From Candidatus Cloacimonas sp. SDB (lineage in GTDB: Bacteria > Cloacimonadota > Cloacimonadia > Cloacimonadales > TCS61): a stretch of 14,981 bases of DNA. Each line of letters begins with the position of its first letter. Within the stretch, counting starts at the first letter, position 1. Both the position numbers and the translations under genes were made by a program. The notes under the pieces are model-generated. The model had not been told where the DNA came from. It searched no databases and saw nothing but the letters and a program-made list of their open reading frames with translations. The stretch covers positions 1 through 14,981 of the forward strand of contig LKUH01000329.1 of NCBI GenBank assembly GCA_001412425.1. The letters are read 5' to 3'. Of the stretch, positions 7,435 to 14,508 are shown piece after piece.

Positions 7435-7997
7435 AATATTATCTCAAATTAGGTTTTGTATTATTGATCATTACTGTCATTGCCAGCGGTATTTTGGCTT
7501 TTATCAATAGTTTCACCGAACCCATCATTAAATTTAACGAGCAGAAACAGAAAGAGGAAGCTCGCCGGGAAGTTCACCCTGAAGCAGCAAGTTTTGACAG
7601 CATCGGCACAATCAATAATGAAACCATTACCGTTTATGCTGCCAGAGCAGAAAATGACTCCTTGATCGGTTATACTTTTTTAGCAGTAAAATACGGATAC
7701 AGCAGCGATGTAAAAACAATGGTGGGACTAAGATCCGATCTTTCCATTAATAAAATAAAAATTATTTCACAAGCGGAAACACCCGGATTAGGAGCTAACT
7801 GTACTAAACCAGAATTTCAGGAAAAATTTTCCAACCTGAAATACGATAACCTTCTGGTCGATAAAGACGGAGGTAATATAACCAGTATTACAGGGGCTAC
7901 TATTACAACCAGGACAATAACAAATTCCATTAAAGAAGCATTTGATAATTTAGATCCTGTTTTGAAAAATACTAAAACTGAGGAGGTAACAGAATGA
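7431..7997 (+). CDS. rnfG: Rnf complex subunit RnfG (covalent FMN protein)
   Basis: RnfG is anchored by one N-terminal membrane helix (about residues 6-24), and its FMN-binding domain faces outward. The domain ends in the flavinylation motif 'SITGATITT', with Thr157 as the expected FMN-linked residue. The 188 aa length is normal for the family. The start overlaps the rnfD stop (ATGA at 7431-7434), and its own stop overlaps the rnfE start in the same way. No ApbE flavin transferase, which would attach the FMN to RnfG and RnfD, is encoded in this window, so it must lie elsewhere. Confidence 0.95.
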   Translation: MKYYLKLGFVLLIITVIASGILAFINSFTEPIIKFNEQKQKEEARREVHPEAASFDSIGTINNETITVYAARAENDSLIGYTFLAVKYGYSSDVKTMVGLRSDLSINKIKIISQAETPGLGANCTKPEFQEKFSNLKYDNLLVDKDGGNITSITGATITTRTITNSIKEAFDNLDPVLKNTKTEEVTE

Positions 7998-8581
7998 GAC
8001 TTTTTCAGGAATTTACCAAAGGTTTCGTAAAAGAAAATCCTGTATTTGTTATGGCTCTGGGGCTTTGCCCTACACTTGCGGTTACATCCTCCGTCGAAAA
8101 CGCTATCGGTATGGGAATGGCGGCTACTTTCGTTCTCGCCTTTTCCAATAGTATAATTTCCCTTATCAAGAATTTGATACCCAGCAAGATCCGCATCCCG
8201 GCTTACATTGTGGTCATCGCCTCTTTTGTTACAATTGTAGATATGGTGATGAATGCTTATTTCCCGGAAATTCATAAAAATCTGGGACTGTTTATTCCCC
8301 TTATTGTTGTTAACTGCATAATATTGGGAAGAGCGGAAGCTTTTGCCAGTAAGAATAATTTACTCCGGTCTGTAATTGACGGATTGGGAATGGGATTGGG
8401 TTTTACTCTGGCCCTTATCGTTATTGGCAGTATTCGCGAAATACTGGGTGCCGGACAATTATTGGGATACAATATTCTGCCTGCCACTTACAAACCGGTG
8501 CTGGTTGCCATACTGGCACCAGGCGCATTTCTGGTAATGGGTATCTTGATGGGATTAATGAATCTTAAAAAAAATAAATAG
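7994..8581 (+). CDS. rnfE: Rnf complex subunit RnfE
   Basis: This integral membrane subunit belongs to the NqrD/RnfE family. It has about six membrane segments and the family's inverted-repeat look. 'NPVFVMALGLCP' (Cys25) and 'VVNCIILGRAEAF' (Cys108) carry the two cysteines that, with two from RnfA, are expected to hold an intramembrane iron-sulfur centre. 'GLGMGLGFTLALIVIGSIREILGAG' is also characteristic. The start overlaps rnfG by four bases, with an AGGAGG site at 7980-7985. The TAG stop is part of the ribosome binding site of rnfA. Confidence 0.96.
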   Translation: MRLFQEFTKGFVKENPVFVMALGLCPTLAVTSSVENAIGMGMAATFVLAFSNSIISLIKNLIPSKIRIPAYIVVIASFVTIVDMVMNAYFPEIHKNLGLFIPLIVVNCIILGRAEAFASKNNLLRSVIDGLGMGLGFTLALIVIGSIREILGAGQLLGYNILPATYKPVLVAILAPGAFLVMGILMGLMNLKKNK

Positions 8582-8589
8582 GAGATAGG

Positions 8590-9177
8590 ATGGAATTTAT
8601 TGGAAAGATCTTTGCGTTAGCTATTGCAGCTATATTTGTGCAGAACTTCGTGCTGATGAGATTCCTGGGACTCTGTCCTTATATAGGCGTTTCCAAAAAA
8701 CTTGATTCAGCTCTTGGTATGGGCATGGCTGTGATCTTCGTGATGACGATGGCTTCAACTTTTACCTGGTTGATCCAGAATTTTTTTCTAGTACCTTGGA
8801 AACTGGAATTCCTGCAGACAATAGCTTTTATCCTCACCATAGCATCTCTGGTTCAGCTGGTCGAGATGATCATTCAGAAAACCGCACCATCATTATATAA
8901 AGCTCTGGGTGTATTTTTACCCCTCATAACAACCAACTGTGCAGTGCTGGGTGTTGCCATCCTGAATATAAATGATCAATTGAATTTTATTGAAGCGATA
9001 TTTAACGGTTTTTTCGCCGGAATCGGTTTCACTCTAGTACTGTTACTTATGGCCGGTATTCGGGAAAGACTGGAAAAAGCTGAAATTCCTGCCTGTATGA
9101 AAGGAACGCCTATAGCTATGATTGTAGCAGGATGTATGGCGCTTGCCTTTTTGGGATTTTCAGGATTAAAGATCTAG
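8590..9177 (+). CDS. rnfA: Rnf complex subunit RnfA
   Basis: RnfA is the homologous partner of RnfE (NqrE/RnfA family), with about six membrane helices of opposite orientation. 'NFVLMRFLGLCPYIGVS' (Cys29) and 'ITTNCAVLGVAI' (Cys117) provide the matching cysteine pair. 'FFAGIGFTLVLLLMAGIRERLE' is the conserved second-half motif. At 195 aa it is exactly as long as RnfE, as expected from their duplication origin. TAGGAG at 8579-8584, overlapping the rnfE stop, lies five bases before the ATG. It is eight bases after rnfE and nine before rnfB. Confidence 0.96.
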   Translation: MEFIGKIFALAIAAIFVQNFVLMRFLGLCPYIGVSKKLDSALGMGMAVIFVMTMASTFTWLIQNFFLVPWKLEFLQTIAFILTIASLVQLVEMIIQKTAPSLYKALGVFLPLITTNCAVLGVAILNINDQLNFIEAIFNGFFAGIGFTLVLLLMAGIRERLEKAEIPACMKGTPIAMIVAGCMALAFLGFSGLKI

Positions 9178-9186
9178 GAGTAGATA

Positions 9187-10176
9187 ATGACGATCATAAT
9201 ATATTCCATCATCATTTTGGGTTCTTTAGGTTTGATTTATGGTCTGGGACTGGCAATCGCTTCCAGGAAATTTCAGGTTGAAGTGGATCCCAAGATCGAA
9301 AAGATAAATGAGATCCTGCCCGGTGCCAATTGCGGAGCCTGCGGACATCCCGGTTGTTTTGCCTACGCTGAAGCTATCGCTACCCAGGGTGAAGAAATCA
9401 ACAAATGTGCTCCCGGTGGCGAGAAAGCCTGTAAGGCAATAGCAGATATAATGGGACTAAAAGCTACTACCAGAGAAAGAAATATCGCTGTAATCCACTG
9501 CCAGAGCGGTGGTAAAGATAATACTCTTCTCCGTTATAAATATGAAGGCATTTCTACCTGTAAAGCTGCTGTCCTGGTTACTAATGGCCCTAATATGTGC
9601 GACTTCGGATGTGTTTTTCAAAACGATTGTATAGCTGCCTGTAACTTCGATGCGATCCATCTGAATGAAAATGGCATGAGAATTATCGATCCTGATAAAT
9701 GTACCGGATGTGGAGCTTGTGTAATTGCCTGCCCTCGAAATCTGATTGAACTGGTTCCCATCAGTAAAAAAGTCCATATCCTCTGCTCTACCCACGATAA
9801 GGGAGCTGTTGCCAAACGGAAATGTGGAAATCATACTGCCTGTATCGGATGTGGTCTCTGTGTTAAAAAATGTCCGGTTGATGCCATAGAAATGCAGGAT
9901 GGTCTGGCAGTGATCAATTACACAAAATGCATAAGCTGCGGTCAATGCGCTTTAGTTTGCCCGACTAAGGCTATTGTAGATCCTCTGGCTGGAAAAAGAA
10001 AAAAAGCAGTAATTCTAAGTGATAAATGCATCGGTTGTACAATTTGCGCCAAGAAATGCCCGGTTGACGCCATTTCCGGTGAACCAAAAAAGGTACACAA
10101 AGTGGATAGCGAAAAATGCATCGGCTGTGAGATCTGCTTTGAGGTTTGCCCCAAAAATGCTATTGAAATGAACTGA
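9187..10176 (+). CDS. rnfB: Rnf complex subunit RnfB (multi-cluster ferredoxin-type)
   Basis: RnfB is the expected entry point for electrons from reduced ferredoxin. One N-terminal membrane helix (about residues 3-25) is followed by the RnfB-type 4Fe-4S domain (C49, C52, C57, C74). Ferredoxin-like sets follow at C138/142/148/152, C172/175/178/182, C219/222/225/229, C248/251/254/258, C281/284/287/291 and C311/314/317/321. That makes seven cysteine quartets, six of them arranged as three pairs. Two further cysteines (200, 213) flank the conserved 'STHDKGAVAK' stretch. At 329 aa this is the long form; the short E. coli type has about 190 aa and far fewer clusters. AGGAG at 9176-9180 overlaps the rnfA stop. 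Confidence 0.95.
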   Translation: MTIIIYSIIILGSLGLIYGLGLAIASRKFQVEVDPKIEKINEILPGANCGACGHPGCFAYAEAIATQGEEINKCAPGGEKACKAIADIMGLKATTRERNIAVIHCQSGGKDNTLLRYKYEGISTCKAAVLVTNGPNMCDFGCVFQNDCIAACNFDAIHLNENGMRIIDPDKCTGCGACVIACPRNLIELVPISKKVHILCSTHDKGAVAKRKCGNHTACIGCGLCVKKCPVDAIEMQDGLAVINYTKCISCGQCALVCPTKAIVDPLAGKRKKAVILSDKCIGCTICAKKCPVDAISGEPKKVHKVDSEKCIGCEICFEVCPKNAIEMN

Positions 10177-10188
10177 ATGGACGTGTAA

Positions 10189-10833
10189 TTGTTTAGAAAA
10201 CTCAAAGAAAAGATATATCAAAAAAAAGGTCAGAAGCTGTTAGCTGCTCAGAAGGCTGAAAAAGCTAATAAATACTTTCTTAAGTGTATTGTTTTAAATC
10301 AATCAGCAGAAAATCTGTTTAACCTGGCCTTATCTTATATGGCTCTATACCAATATACCGAAGCTGAGATCTATCTGCGCAGAATATATGAAAAATTGCC
10401 TCAGAATGAATTAAATGCGCTTGCCCTGATCGAATCTCTTCTTTTACAGAGAAAGTGGCATAGCCTGAATACAATTCTACCCGATTTAAAGAAAAATCTG
10501 CCTGCCAGCGATTCCATAAAAAAATATAATAACATAATTTCTGATGCTGTTGAACGGGAAAAATATGTTAACTTCAGAGAACACATCCAATTTGCTTTTC
10601 AGGAAGTTGACCAGGGTAATACCGATGCCGCCCTAGAACACTTTTTGAAAGCTGAAACGTATTTTAAAGACAGTTTCGACATTATTCAAAATATCGGCAT
10701 TATTTATTTTCAAAAATCCGATTATGACAATGCTTATAAATATTTTGAGAAAGCCCTCTCCTTAGCTCCCGGAAATTTAAGGATTCAGAAAAACCTTATC
10801 AAAACCAAGAAAATGATCAATTCTCAAAAATAG
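10189..10833 (+). CDS. TPR-repeat protein linked to the rnf operon
   Basis: This soluble helical protein of 214 aa has no signal peptide. Tetratricopeptide-type repeats are visible at about residues 41-74 ('FNLALSYMALYQYTEAEIYLRRIYEKLP') and about 164-198 ('IQNIGIIYFQKSDYDNAYKYFEKALSLAP'). A more degenerate helical pair lies between them. TPR domains bind other proteins; no specific partner can be named. It begins only 12 bases after rnfB, so it is probably cotranscribed with the Rnf genes and might serve assembly or be an unrelated passenger. The start is a TTG at 10189 with only a weak GGAC site six bases upstream. No in-frame ATG is near; the next lies about 50 codons in and would destroy the first repeat. 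Confidence 0.75.
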   Translation: MFRKLKEKIYQKKGQKLLAAQKAEKANKYFLKCIVLNQSAENLFNLALSYMALYQYTEAEIYLRRIYEKLPQNELNALALIESLLLQRKWHSLNTILPDLKKNLPASDSIKKYNNIISDAVEREKYVNFREHIQFAFQEVDQGNTDAALEHFLKAETYFKDSFDIIQNIGIIYFQKSDYDNAYKYFEKALSLAPGNLRIQKNLIKTKKMINSQK

Positions 10834-10853
10834 TGTTCCTAATTAAAGGAATA

Positions 10854-10881
10854 TTGACAAAAGATAACGCAGCAAAATCAT
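10854..10881 (+). promoter_or_regulatory. Candidate promoter for the 10929-14476 cluster
   Basis: A perfect TTGACA (10854-10859) is followed after 16 bases by AATCAT (10876-10881), which matches four of six -10 positions. It lies in the only gap of notable size (95 bases) between the TPR gene and the next cluster. A small imperfect inverted repeat, TTCCT-aattaa-AGGAA, lies just upstream at 10836-10851. The -35 is convincing; the -10 is modest. Confidence 0.4.
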
Positions 10882-10928
10882 TGTAAAAAGGTCTGGCACT
10901 TAGAACTAAATCTTTTCCGGGGGTAAAT

Positions 10929-11786
10929 ATGAAAAAAATAGTTTTGTTACTATTATTAATTTTCAATCTTTATATTCTTAATTCCTTACAATTGAATAAA
11001 TTCTACCACAAAAACTACGGTATTGCAGACAGGACAGTATTTGTTTTTGATTCCAATCTCAGCTACTCAATTGAAAAATCTGATGATGTAATAAAAATAA
11101 TTGTTAAAGAAAGCTCCCTTCATAACAGCATCAAAGATCTCCCCTTAAAAGACAATCCTGTTTTAAGCTGCTATGCTTTTTCTAAATTCAAAAACGACCT
11201 TGTTATTAGTATCCATCTAAACCGAAAACAATCTGATAACAGAGATTATGGTGTTGAAGATTTCGTCTTAAAAGATAAAACTTTTAAACTGGTAATAGAT
11301 ATATTTAAATATAAAGAGCCCTTGAATCGAGATGAAATATCGAGCTTTATTGAATTCTATAACTTGGTCCAGTTAAAAGAAAAAGCAAACCGCTACCAAA
11401 AGCTACTGGCCGATTTCAAAGAACCGGAGATAGCGGAAAAGGAAATTTCAACTGAACATAAAATACCGGAAATTGACGAGTCGAAGAAAACAACCGACCA
11501 GAAAACCTCATTCAAATACAGAGATATCTTAAATTCCGATTTGTCTTCTCTGGGCTATATAATTGCCGCATTGTTATTTGTAATTGTAATTATTCTGATC
11601 CTGATAATAATAAATCTCAGAAAGAATTCGAAAATCATTTCTGTTTTTCAAAATAAAGAGAAACTGGGCAGCAGAAGTTTTAGAAAAAAAATTATAAAAA
11701 TCTTACAAGAGGCAGGTTGGGAAGATAATATGATCGCAGAAGAGCTCAGCATCTCTGCAGAAGAAGTTAAAAAAGCTCTCAAATAA
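10929..11786 (+). CDS. Bitopic membrane protein, AMIN-like outer domain and HTH-like tail
   Basis: I do not recognise a named family. The 285 aa protein has a signal-peptide-like N-terminus (about residues 1-19). A beta-rich region of about 25-135 has the rhythm of an AMIN domain ('DRTVFVFDSNLSYSIEKSDDVIKIIV' and 'FKLVIDIFKY'). A charged helical linker (about 135-200) leads to a strong membrane segment at 209-229. The basic stretch after it (RKNSK) predicts a cytoplasmic C-terminus. Residues about 250-285 form three short helices with 'MIAEELSISAEEVKKAL', similar to a small helix-turn-helix. A sensor or scaffold spanning the membrane is possible. GGGGG at 10919-10923 serves as ribosome binding site. 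It heads a four-gene cluster. Confidence 0.7.
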   Translation: MKKIVLLLLLIFNLYILNSLQLNKFYHKNYGIADRTVFVFDSNLSYSIEKSDDVIKIIVKESSLHNSIKDLPLKDNPVLSCYAFSKFKNDLVISIHLNRKQSDNRDYGVEDFVLKDKTFKLVIDIFKYKEPLNRDEISSFIEFYNLVQLKEKANRYQKLLADFKEPEIAEKEISTEHKIPEIDESKKTTDQKTSFKYRDILNSDLSSLGYIIAALLFVIVIILILIIINLRKNSKIISVFQNKEKLGSRSFRKKIIKILQEAGWEDNMIAEELSISAEEVKKALK

Positions 11787-11799
11787 TTTCTTAAGAAAT
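11786..11799. repeat. 14-bp perfect palindrome in the gene junction
   Basis: ATTTCTTAAGAAAT fills the whole gap between the stop codon of the upstream gene and the ATG at 11800. It takes the place where a Shine-Dalgarno site would be. It may be a protein-binding site, a small RNA hairpin, or chance in AT-rich DNA. Confidence 0.5.
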
Positions 11800-12507
11800 A
11801 TGAATCATTACCTCCTGATCCCTCTTTTTTTACTGTATGGATTATTGTCAATTCAGTTAATTAGCTGGTTTAAACGAAAAAAATCACTTAGGTCTGTTTA
11901 TACTCGGAAGATATTTCATATTTTAATTTTTTCGACAGCCGGTATCATTATTTTATATTTGGGAATGGTCCCTCTCTTTATTTTTGGAATTATTATATCA
12001 TCACTTGTTATCATAGCTGTTGTCAGAAGCCGAAATTCTAATTTTTATAAAGCTCTTGTCAGAAATTCGGATGAACCTGCTGCTAAATTCTTTATAATTT
12101 TACCTCTCATATCAACCGCAGTAGGAGGAACTGCAGCGGTATTGCTGTTTGGCAAAATCTCCCTGATTGGTTTCTTTGTTTCCGGCTGGGCAGACGGTTT
12201 AGCAGAACCGATAGGAAAAAAATGGGGAGTTCATCAATACCGAACTCTTTCCTGGGGTAAAACAAAAACAATTAAAAGCCTGGAAGGAACCGCCGCTGTT
12301 TTGATCTTTGGTTTTTTTGCCGCCCTGGCAGCTTTAGGCTTAATGCAAATTCCCTGTTTGACAGCTCTTATCACTGCCCTGATCTGTTCTGGTGCAGCTG
12401 CTTGTGCAGAAGCTTTCAATCTTCATGGAACAGATAACTTTACGGTTCAAATTGTAGTATCGGGAACAGCTTATTTGTGCTTGGAAAAATTATTAATTAA
12501 TATTTAA
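11800..12507 (+). CDS. Dolichol/phytol-kinase-like integral membrane protein
   Basis: This polytopic membrane protein (235 aa, about six or seven helices) belongs to the CTP-dependent prenol kinase/CDP-diglyceride synthetase superfamily. It most resembles VTE5/SEC59-type proteins. Visible motifs are RKIFH (36-40), GWADGLAEPIGKKWG (129-143), KSLEGTAA (159-166) and AEAFNLHGTDN (203-213). In relatives the Asp/Glu-rich motifs bind metal and nucleotide. The likely reaction is phosphorylation of a long-chain isoprenoid or similar lipid alcohol; the substrate cannot be read from the sequence. Translation starts 13 bases after the previous gene without a clear Shine-Dalgarno site, so coupling is likely. 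The next gene begins 14 bases downstream. Confidence 0.8.
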   Translation: MNHYLLIPLFLLYGLLSIQLISWFKRKKSLRSVYTRKIFHILIFSTAGIIILYLGMVPLFIFGIIISSLVIIAVVRSRNSNFYKALVRNSDEPAAKFFIILPLISTAVGGTAAVLLFGKISLIGFFVSGWADGLAEPIGKKWGVHQYRTLSWGKTKTIKSLEGTAAVLIFGFFAALAALGLMQIPCLTALITALICSGAAACAEAFNLHGTDNFTVQIVVSGTAYLCLEKLLINI

Positions 12508-12521
12508 TTAAGAAGGTAATG

Positions 12522-13778
12522 ATGAAAATAGCTATTATCGGTTTTGGCGCTGCAGCGATCGGTTTTATCGAAAGAATAAAAGATGAGGATCACGAAATTC
12601 ATATATTTGAGAAAAGCAAAGACATATATTCTTCCAGTATTTCCGGTATCAGGGCTGACGGTAAACTTTTTGTTTCAGCAGAAATGGGAGGTGATCTTGA
12701 AGTTGATGTAGGTCTGCAAAAGCACCTGGTTGACTTCTACATTAATAAAACTGCTGATAAAAAATTCGAGACGGGAAAGTCCTTTTCTAATAGAAATTAT
12801 TATAAACAGTTTTATGAAAACGGGTTTCAGCCGGTTATCTCCGATTTCTATCATCTCGGAACCGATCAGCTGAAAGAAGTGCTGTTCAATATTTATAAAG
12901 ATCTGGAAAGCAGACCTAATGTTCACATTCACTTCAGCAGAAATATTTCTCATATCGAGCCTATCGCCAATAAAATTATTCTGGATCACAATGAACAATT
13001 TGATAAAGTTGTTGTGGCAGTAGGCAGAAGCGGACACAATCTGGTTAAGGGAATCATCAATAAATTTCCTGAACTTATTAAAGATAATACCAAAGTAGAT
13101 CTGGGCATCAGATACGAAGTTCCCAACCATATTGTGGAAGATCTTAATAAAGAAATGTACGAATTCAAAGTGAGATATAAATGCAAAACCGGTTATATGG
13201 TCAGAACTTTCTGTAATAATCCCTCCGGTTATGTTGTTACTGAAAATTACGATGATTTTGTTACCGTAAACGGACACTCAAAATTAAAAGAAAAAAGTAA
13301 AAATACAAACTTCGCTATCTTAACAACTGTTCAACTTACCTATCCTTTTAACGATCCCATCGGTTACGGTTCCTATATAGCTAAACTTACTAATATTCTG
13401 GCTGCTGACAACAAGGTCATTCTTCAGACTTATAATAATTTTAAGAATTCCAAGAGGACTAAAAACCTTTATCGGGTGCAGCCGACATTGGACAGCAACA
13501 AGTATATTCTTGGTGATATAAATCTGGCTTTCCCGCGTCGGATCATTGAAAGTATCACAGATTTCATCGATAACCTGGAACATGTAATACCTGGCATAGC
13601 CAACAATGACAATCTGGTCTATGCTCCGGAGATCAAATTTTATTCTAACCGGTTGTGTAATAATAAAATCGAAAATCTTATCTTTGCCGGAGATTGCTCC
13701 GGAGAGACAAGATCCATTATCTATGCCACAGCTCACGGCTGGATAATGGCAGAAGAAATAATCAACCATAAAATCTAG
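12522..13778 (+). CDS. FAD-dependent dehydrogenase, COG2509-like
   Basis: This is a cytoplasmic flavoprotein oxidoreductase of unknown substrate. The N-terminus 'MKIAIIGFGAAAIGF' is a Rossmann dinucleotide-binding motif (GxGxxA), followed by an acidic end of strand two ('IHIFEKS'). 'KVVVAVGRSGHNLV' is the middle ATG-type strand. The C-terminal 'NLIFAGDCSGETRSIIYATAHGWIMAEEI' is the FAD-contacting motif. 'VRTFCNNPSGYVV' corresponds to the 'RTFCxCPGG' stretch of COG2509 proteins, but the second cysteine is replaced by Asn. Two adjacent ATGs exist at 12519 and 12522. The second is chosen because AGAAGG (12511-12516) then lies five bases away instead of two. The protein has 418 aa. It is 14 bases after the prenol-kinase-like gene and eight before the secreted protein gene. 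Confidence 0.85.
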   Translation: MKIAIIGFGAAAIGFIERIKDEDHEIHIFEKSKDIYSSSISGIRADGKLFVSAEMGGDLEVDVGLQKHLVDFYINKTADKKFETGKSFSNRNYYKQFYENGFQPVISDFYHLGTDQLKEVLFNIYKDLESRPNVHIHFSRNISHIEPIANKIILDHNEQFDKVVVAVGRSGHNLVKGIINKFPELIKDNTKVDLGIRYEVPNHIVEDLNKEMYEFKVRYKCKTGYMVRTFCNNPSGYVVTENYDDFVTVNGHSKLKEKSKNTNFAILTTVQLTYPFNDPIGYGSYIAKLTNILAADNKVILQTYNNFKNSKRTKNLYRVQPTLDSNKYILGDINLAFPRRIIESITDFIDNLEHVIPGIANNDNLVYAPEIKFYSNRLCNNKIENLIFAGDCSGETRSIIYATAHGWIMAEEIINHKI

Positions 13779-13786
13779 GATTAATT

Positions 13787-14476
13787 ATGATAAAAAAAGT
13801 ATTTTTAAGTATCTTCCTTTTGTTTTACTGTTTTTTTCTGTATTCAGAATACCACGTTGCCTGGATCACTGCTGAACCTGATACAATTTTCCAGGATGAC
13901 AATATAACCTATTCCACTATTACAGTCTGCCTGCAGGATGAATTTAATCTTCCCGTCTCCGGAGAAAGGATAGATTTCCAAGCTACTATCGGGGGAATTA
14001 TTCCCTACGATTTTACCGATTCTAATGGTATAGCCGAAACTCTTTTTTATGACAGCAACGACCTGGGTACAGCCACCATTACAGTCTGGGTGGATGGTGA
14101 AAATTTAGCAGAAGTTCAAGTTGAGATCTTGCCAGTAGTTTCTGCAGATGACAAAATTCCTTTTTTGATTAATACTCGCAATTACCCTAATCCTTTACGC
14201 TCAACAGGAAGTGAAAATCCCGGCACCCATATATCTTTCTCCATCTCATCTCAAGCAAAGGATCTCTTAGATCAAACAGCTGTGATTTCAATTTTCAATC
14301 TGAAAGGACAATTGATCCGAAGATTGAAGCAGGAGAGAGTGGCAAATGCTGATGGCTGTTCTATCTACTGGAATGGTAAAGATGAAAAGGGAAATCCGGC
14401 CGATTCTGGGATTTATATTTATATTATTGCGATTAATGAGGAATCAATCTCTGGAAAAATGAGTGTATTGAAATAG
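13787..14476 (+). CDS. Secreted Ig-like protein with FlgD/T9SS-type C-terminal domain
   Basis: An N-terminal signal peptide (about residues 1-20) precedes a bacterial Ig-like (Big_1-type) domain of about 22-118 ('TVCLQDEFNLPVSGERIDFQAT', 'DSNGIAETLFYDSNDLGTATITV'). The C-terminal domain starts at YPNP (133-136). It continues with 'VISIFNLKGQLIRRLKQ' and 'IYWNGKDEKGNPADSGIYIYIIA' and ends in Lys. This is the FlgD-Ig-like/type-IX sorting pattern common on secreted proteins of the FCB group. The protein should be exported and perhaps displayed on the cell surface. At 229 aa it is small and has no visible enzyme domain, so a structural or adhesive role is more likely. TAGGA (13776-13780) overlapping the preceding stop lies six bases before the ATG. 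It is the last gene of the cluster. Confidence 0.85.
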   Translation: MIKKVFLSIFLLFYCFFLYSEYHVAWITAEPDTIFQDDNITYSTITVCLQDEFNLPVSGERIDFQATIGGIIPYDFTDSNGIAETLFYDSNDLGTATITVWVDGENLAEVQVEILPVVSADDKIPFLINTRNYPNPLRSTGSENPGTHISFSISSQAKDLLDQTAVISIFNLKGQLIRRLKQERVANADGCSIYWNGKDEKGNPADSGIYIYIIAINEESISGKMSVLK

Positions 14477-14508
14477 TTGTTTGATTTACTATAAATATTC
14501 GAAAAAAA

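Noticed and set aside
9457..9945. 162-codon minus-strand frame opposite rnfB
   Set aside because: It is a shadow of the cysteine-rich coding sequence of rnfB, without its own start signals.
10834..10853. Intrinsic terminator after the TPR gene
   Set aside because: The inverted repeat TTCCT/AGGAA is short, AT-rich and not followed by a T-run.
12675..13277. 200-codon minus-strand frame opposite the FAD dehydrogenase
   Set aside because: The plus-strand protein has family motifs across this span; the opposite frame is rich in Ile/Phe from AT-rich DNA and shows no motif.
14477..14508. Bidirectional terminator between the convergent genes
   Set aside because: There is a run of A residues, but no stable stem can be drawn in the 32 bases.
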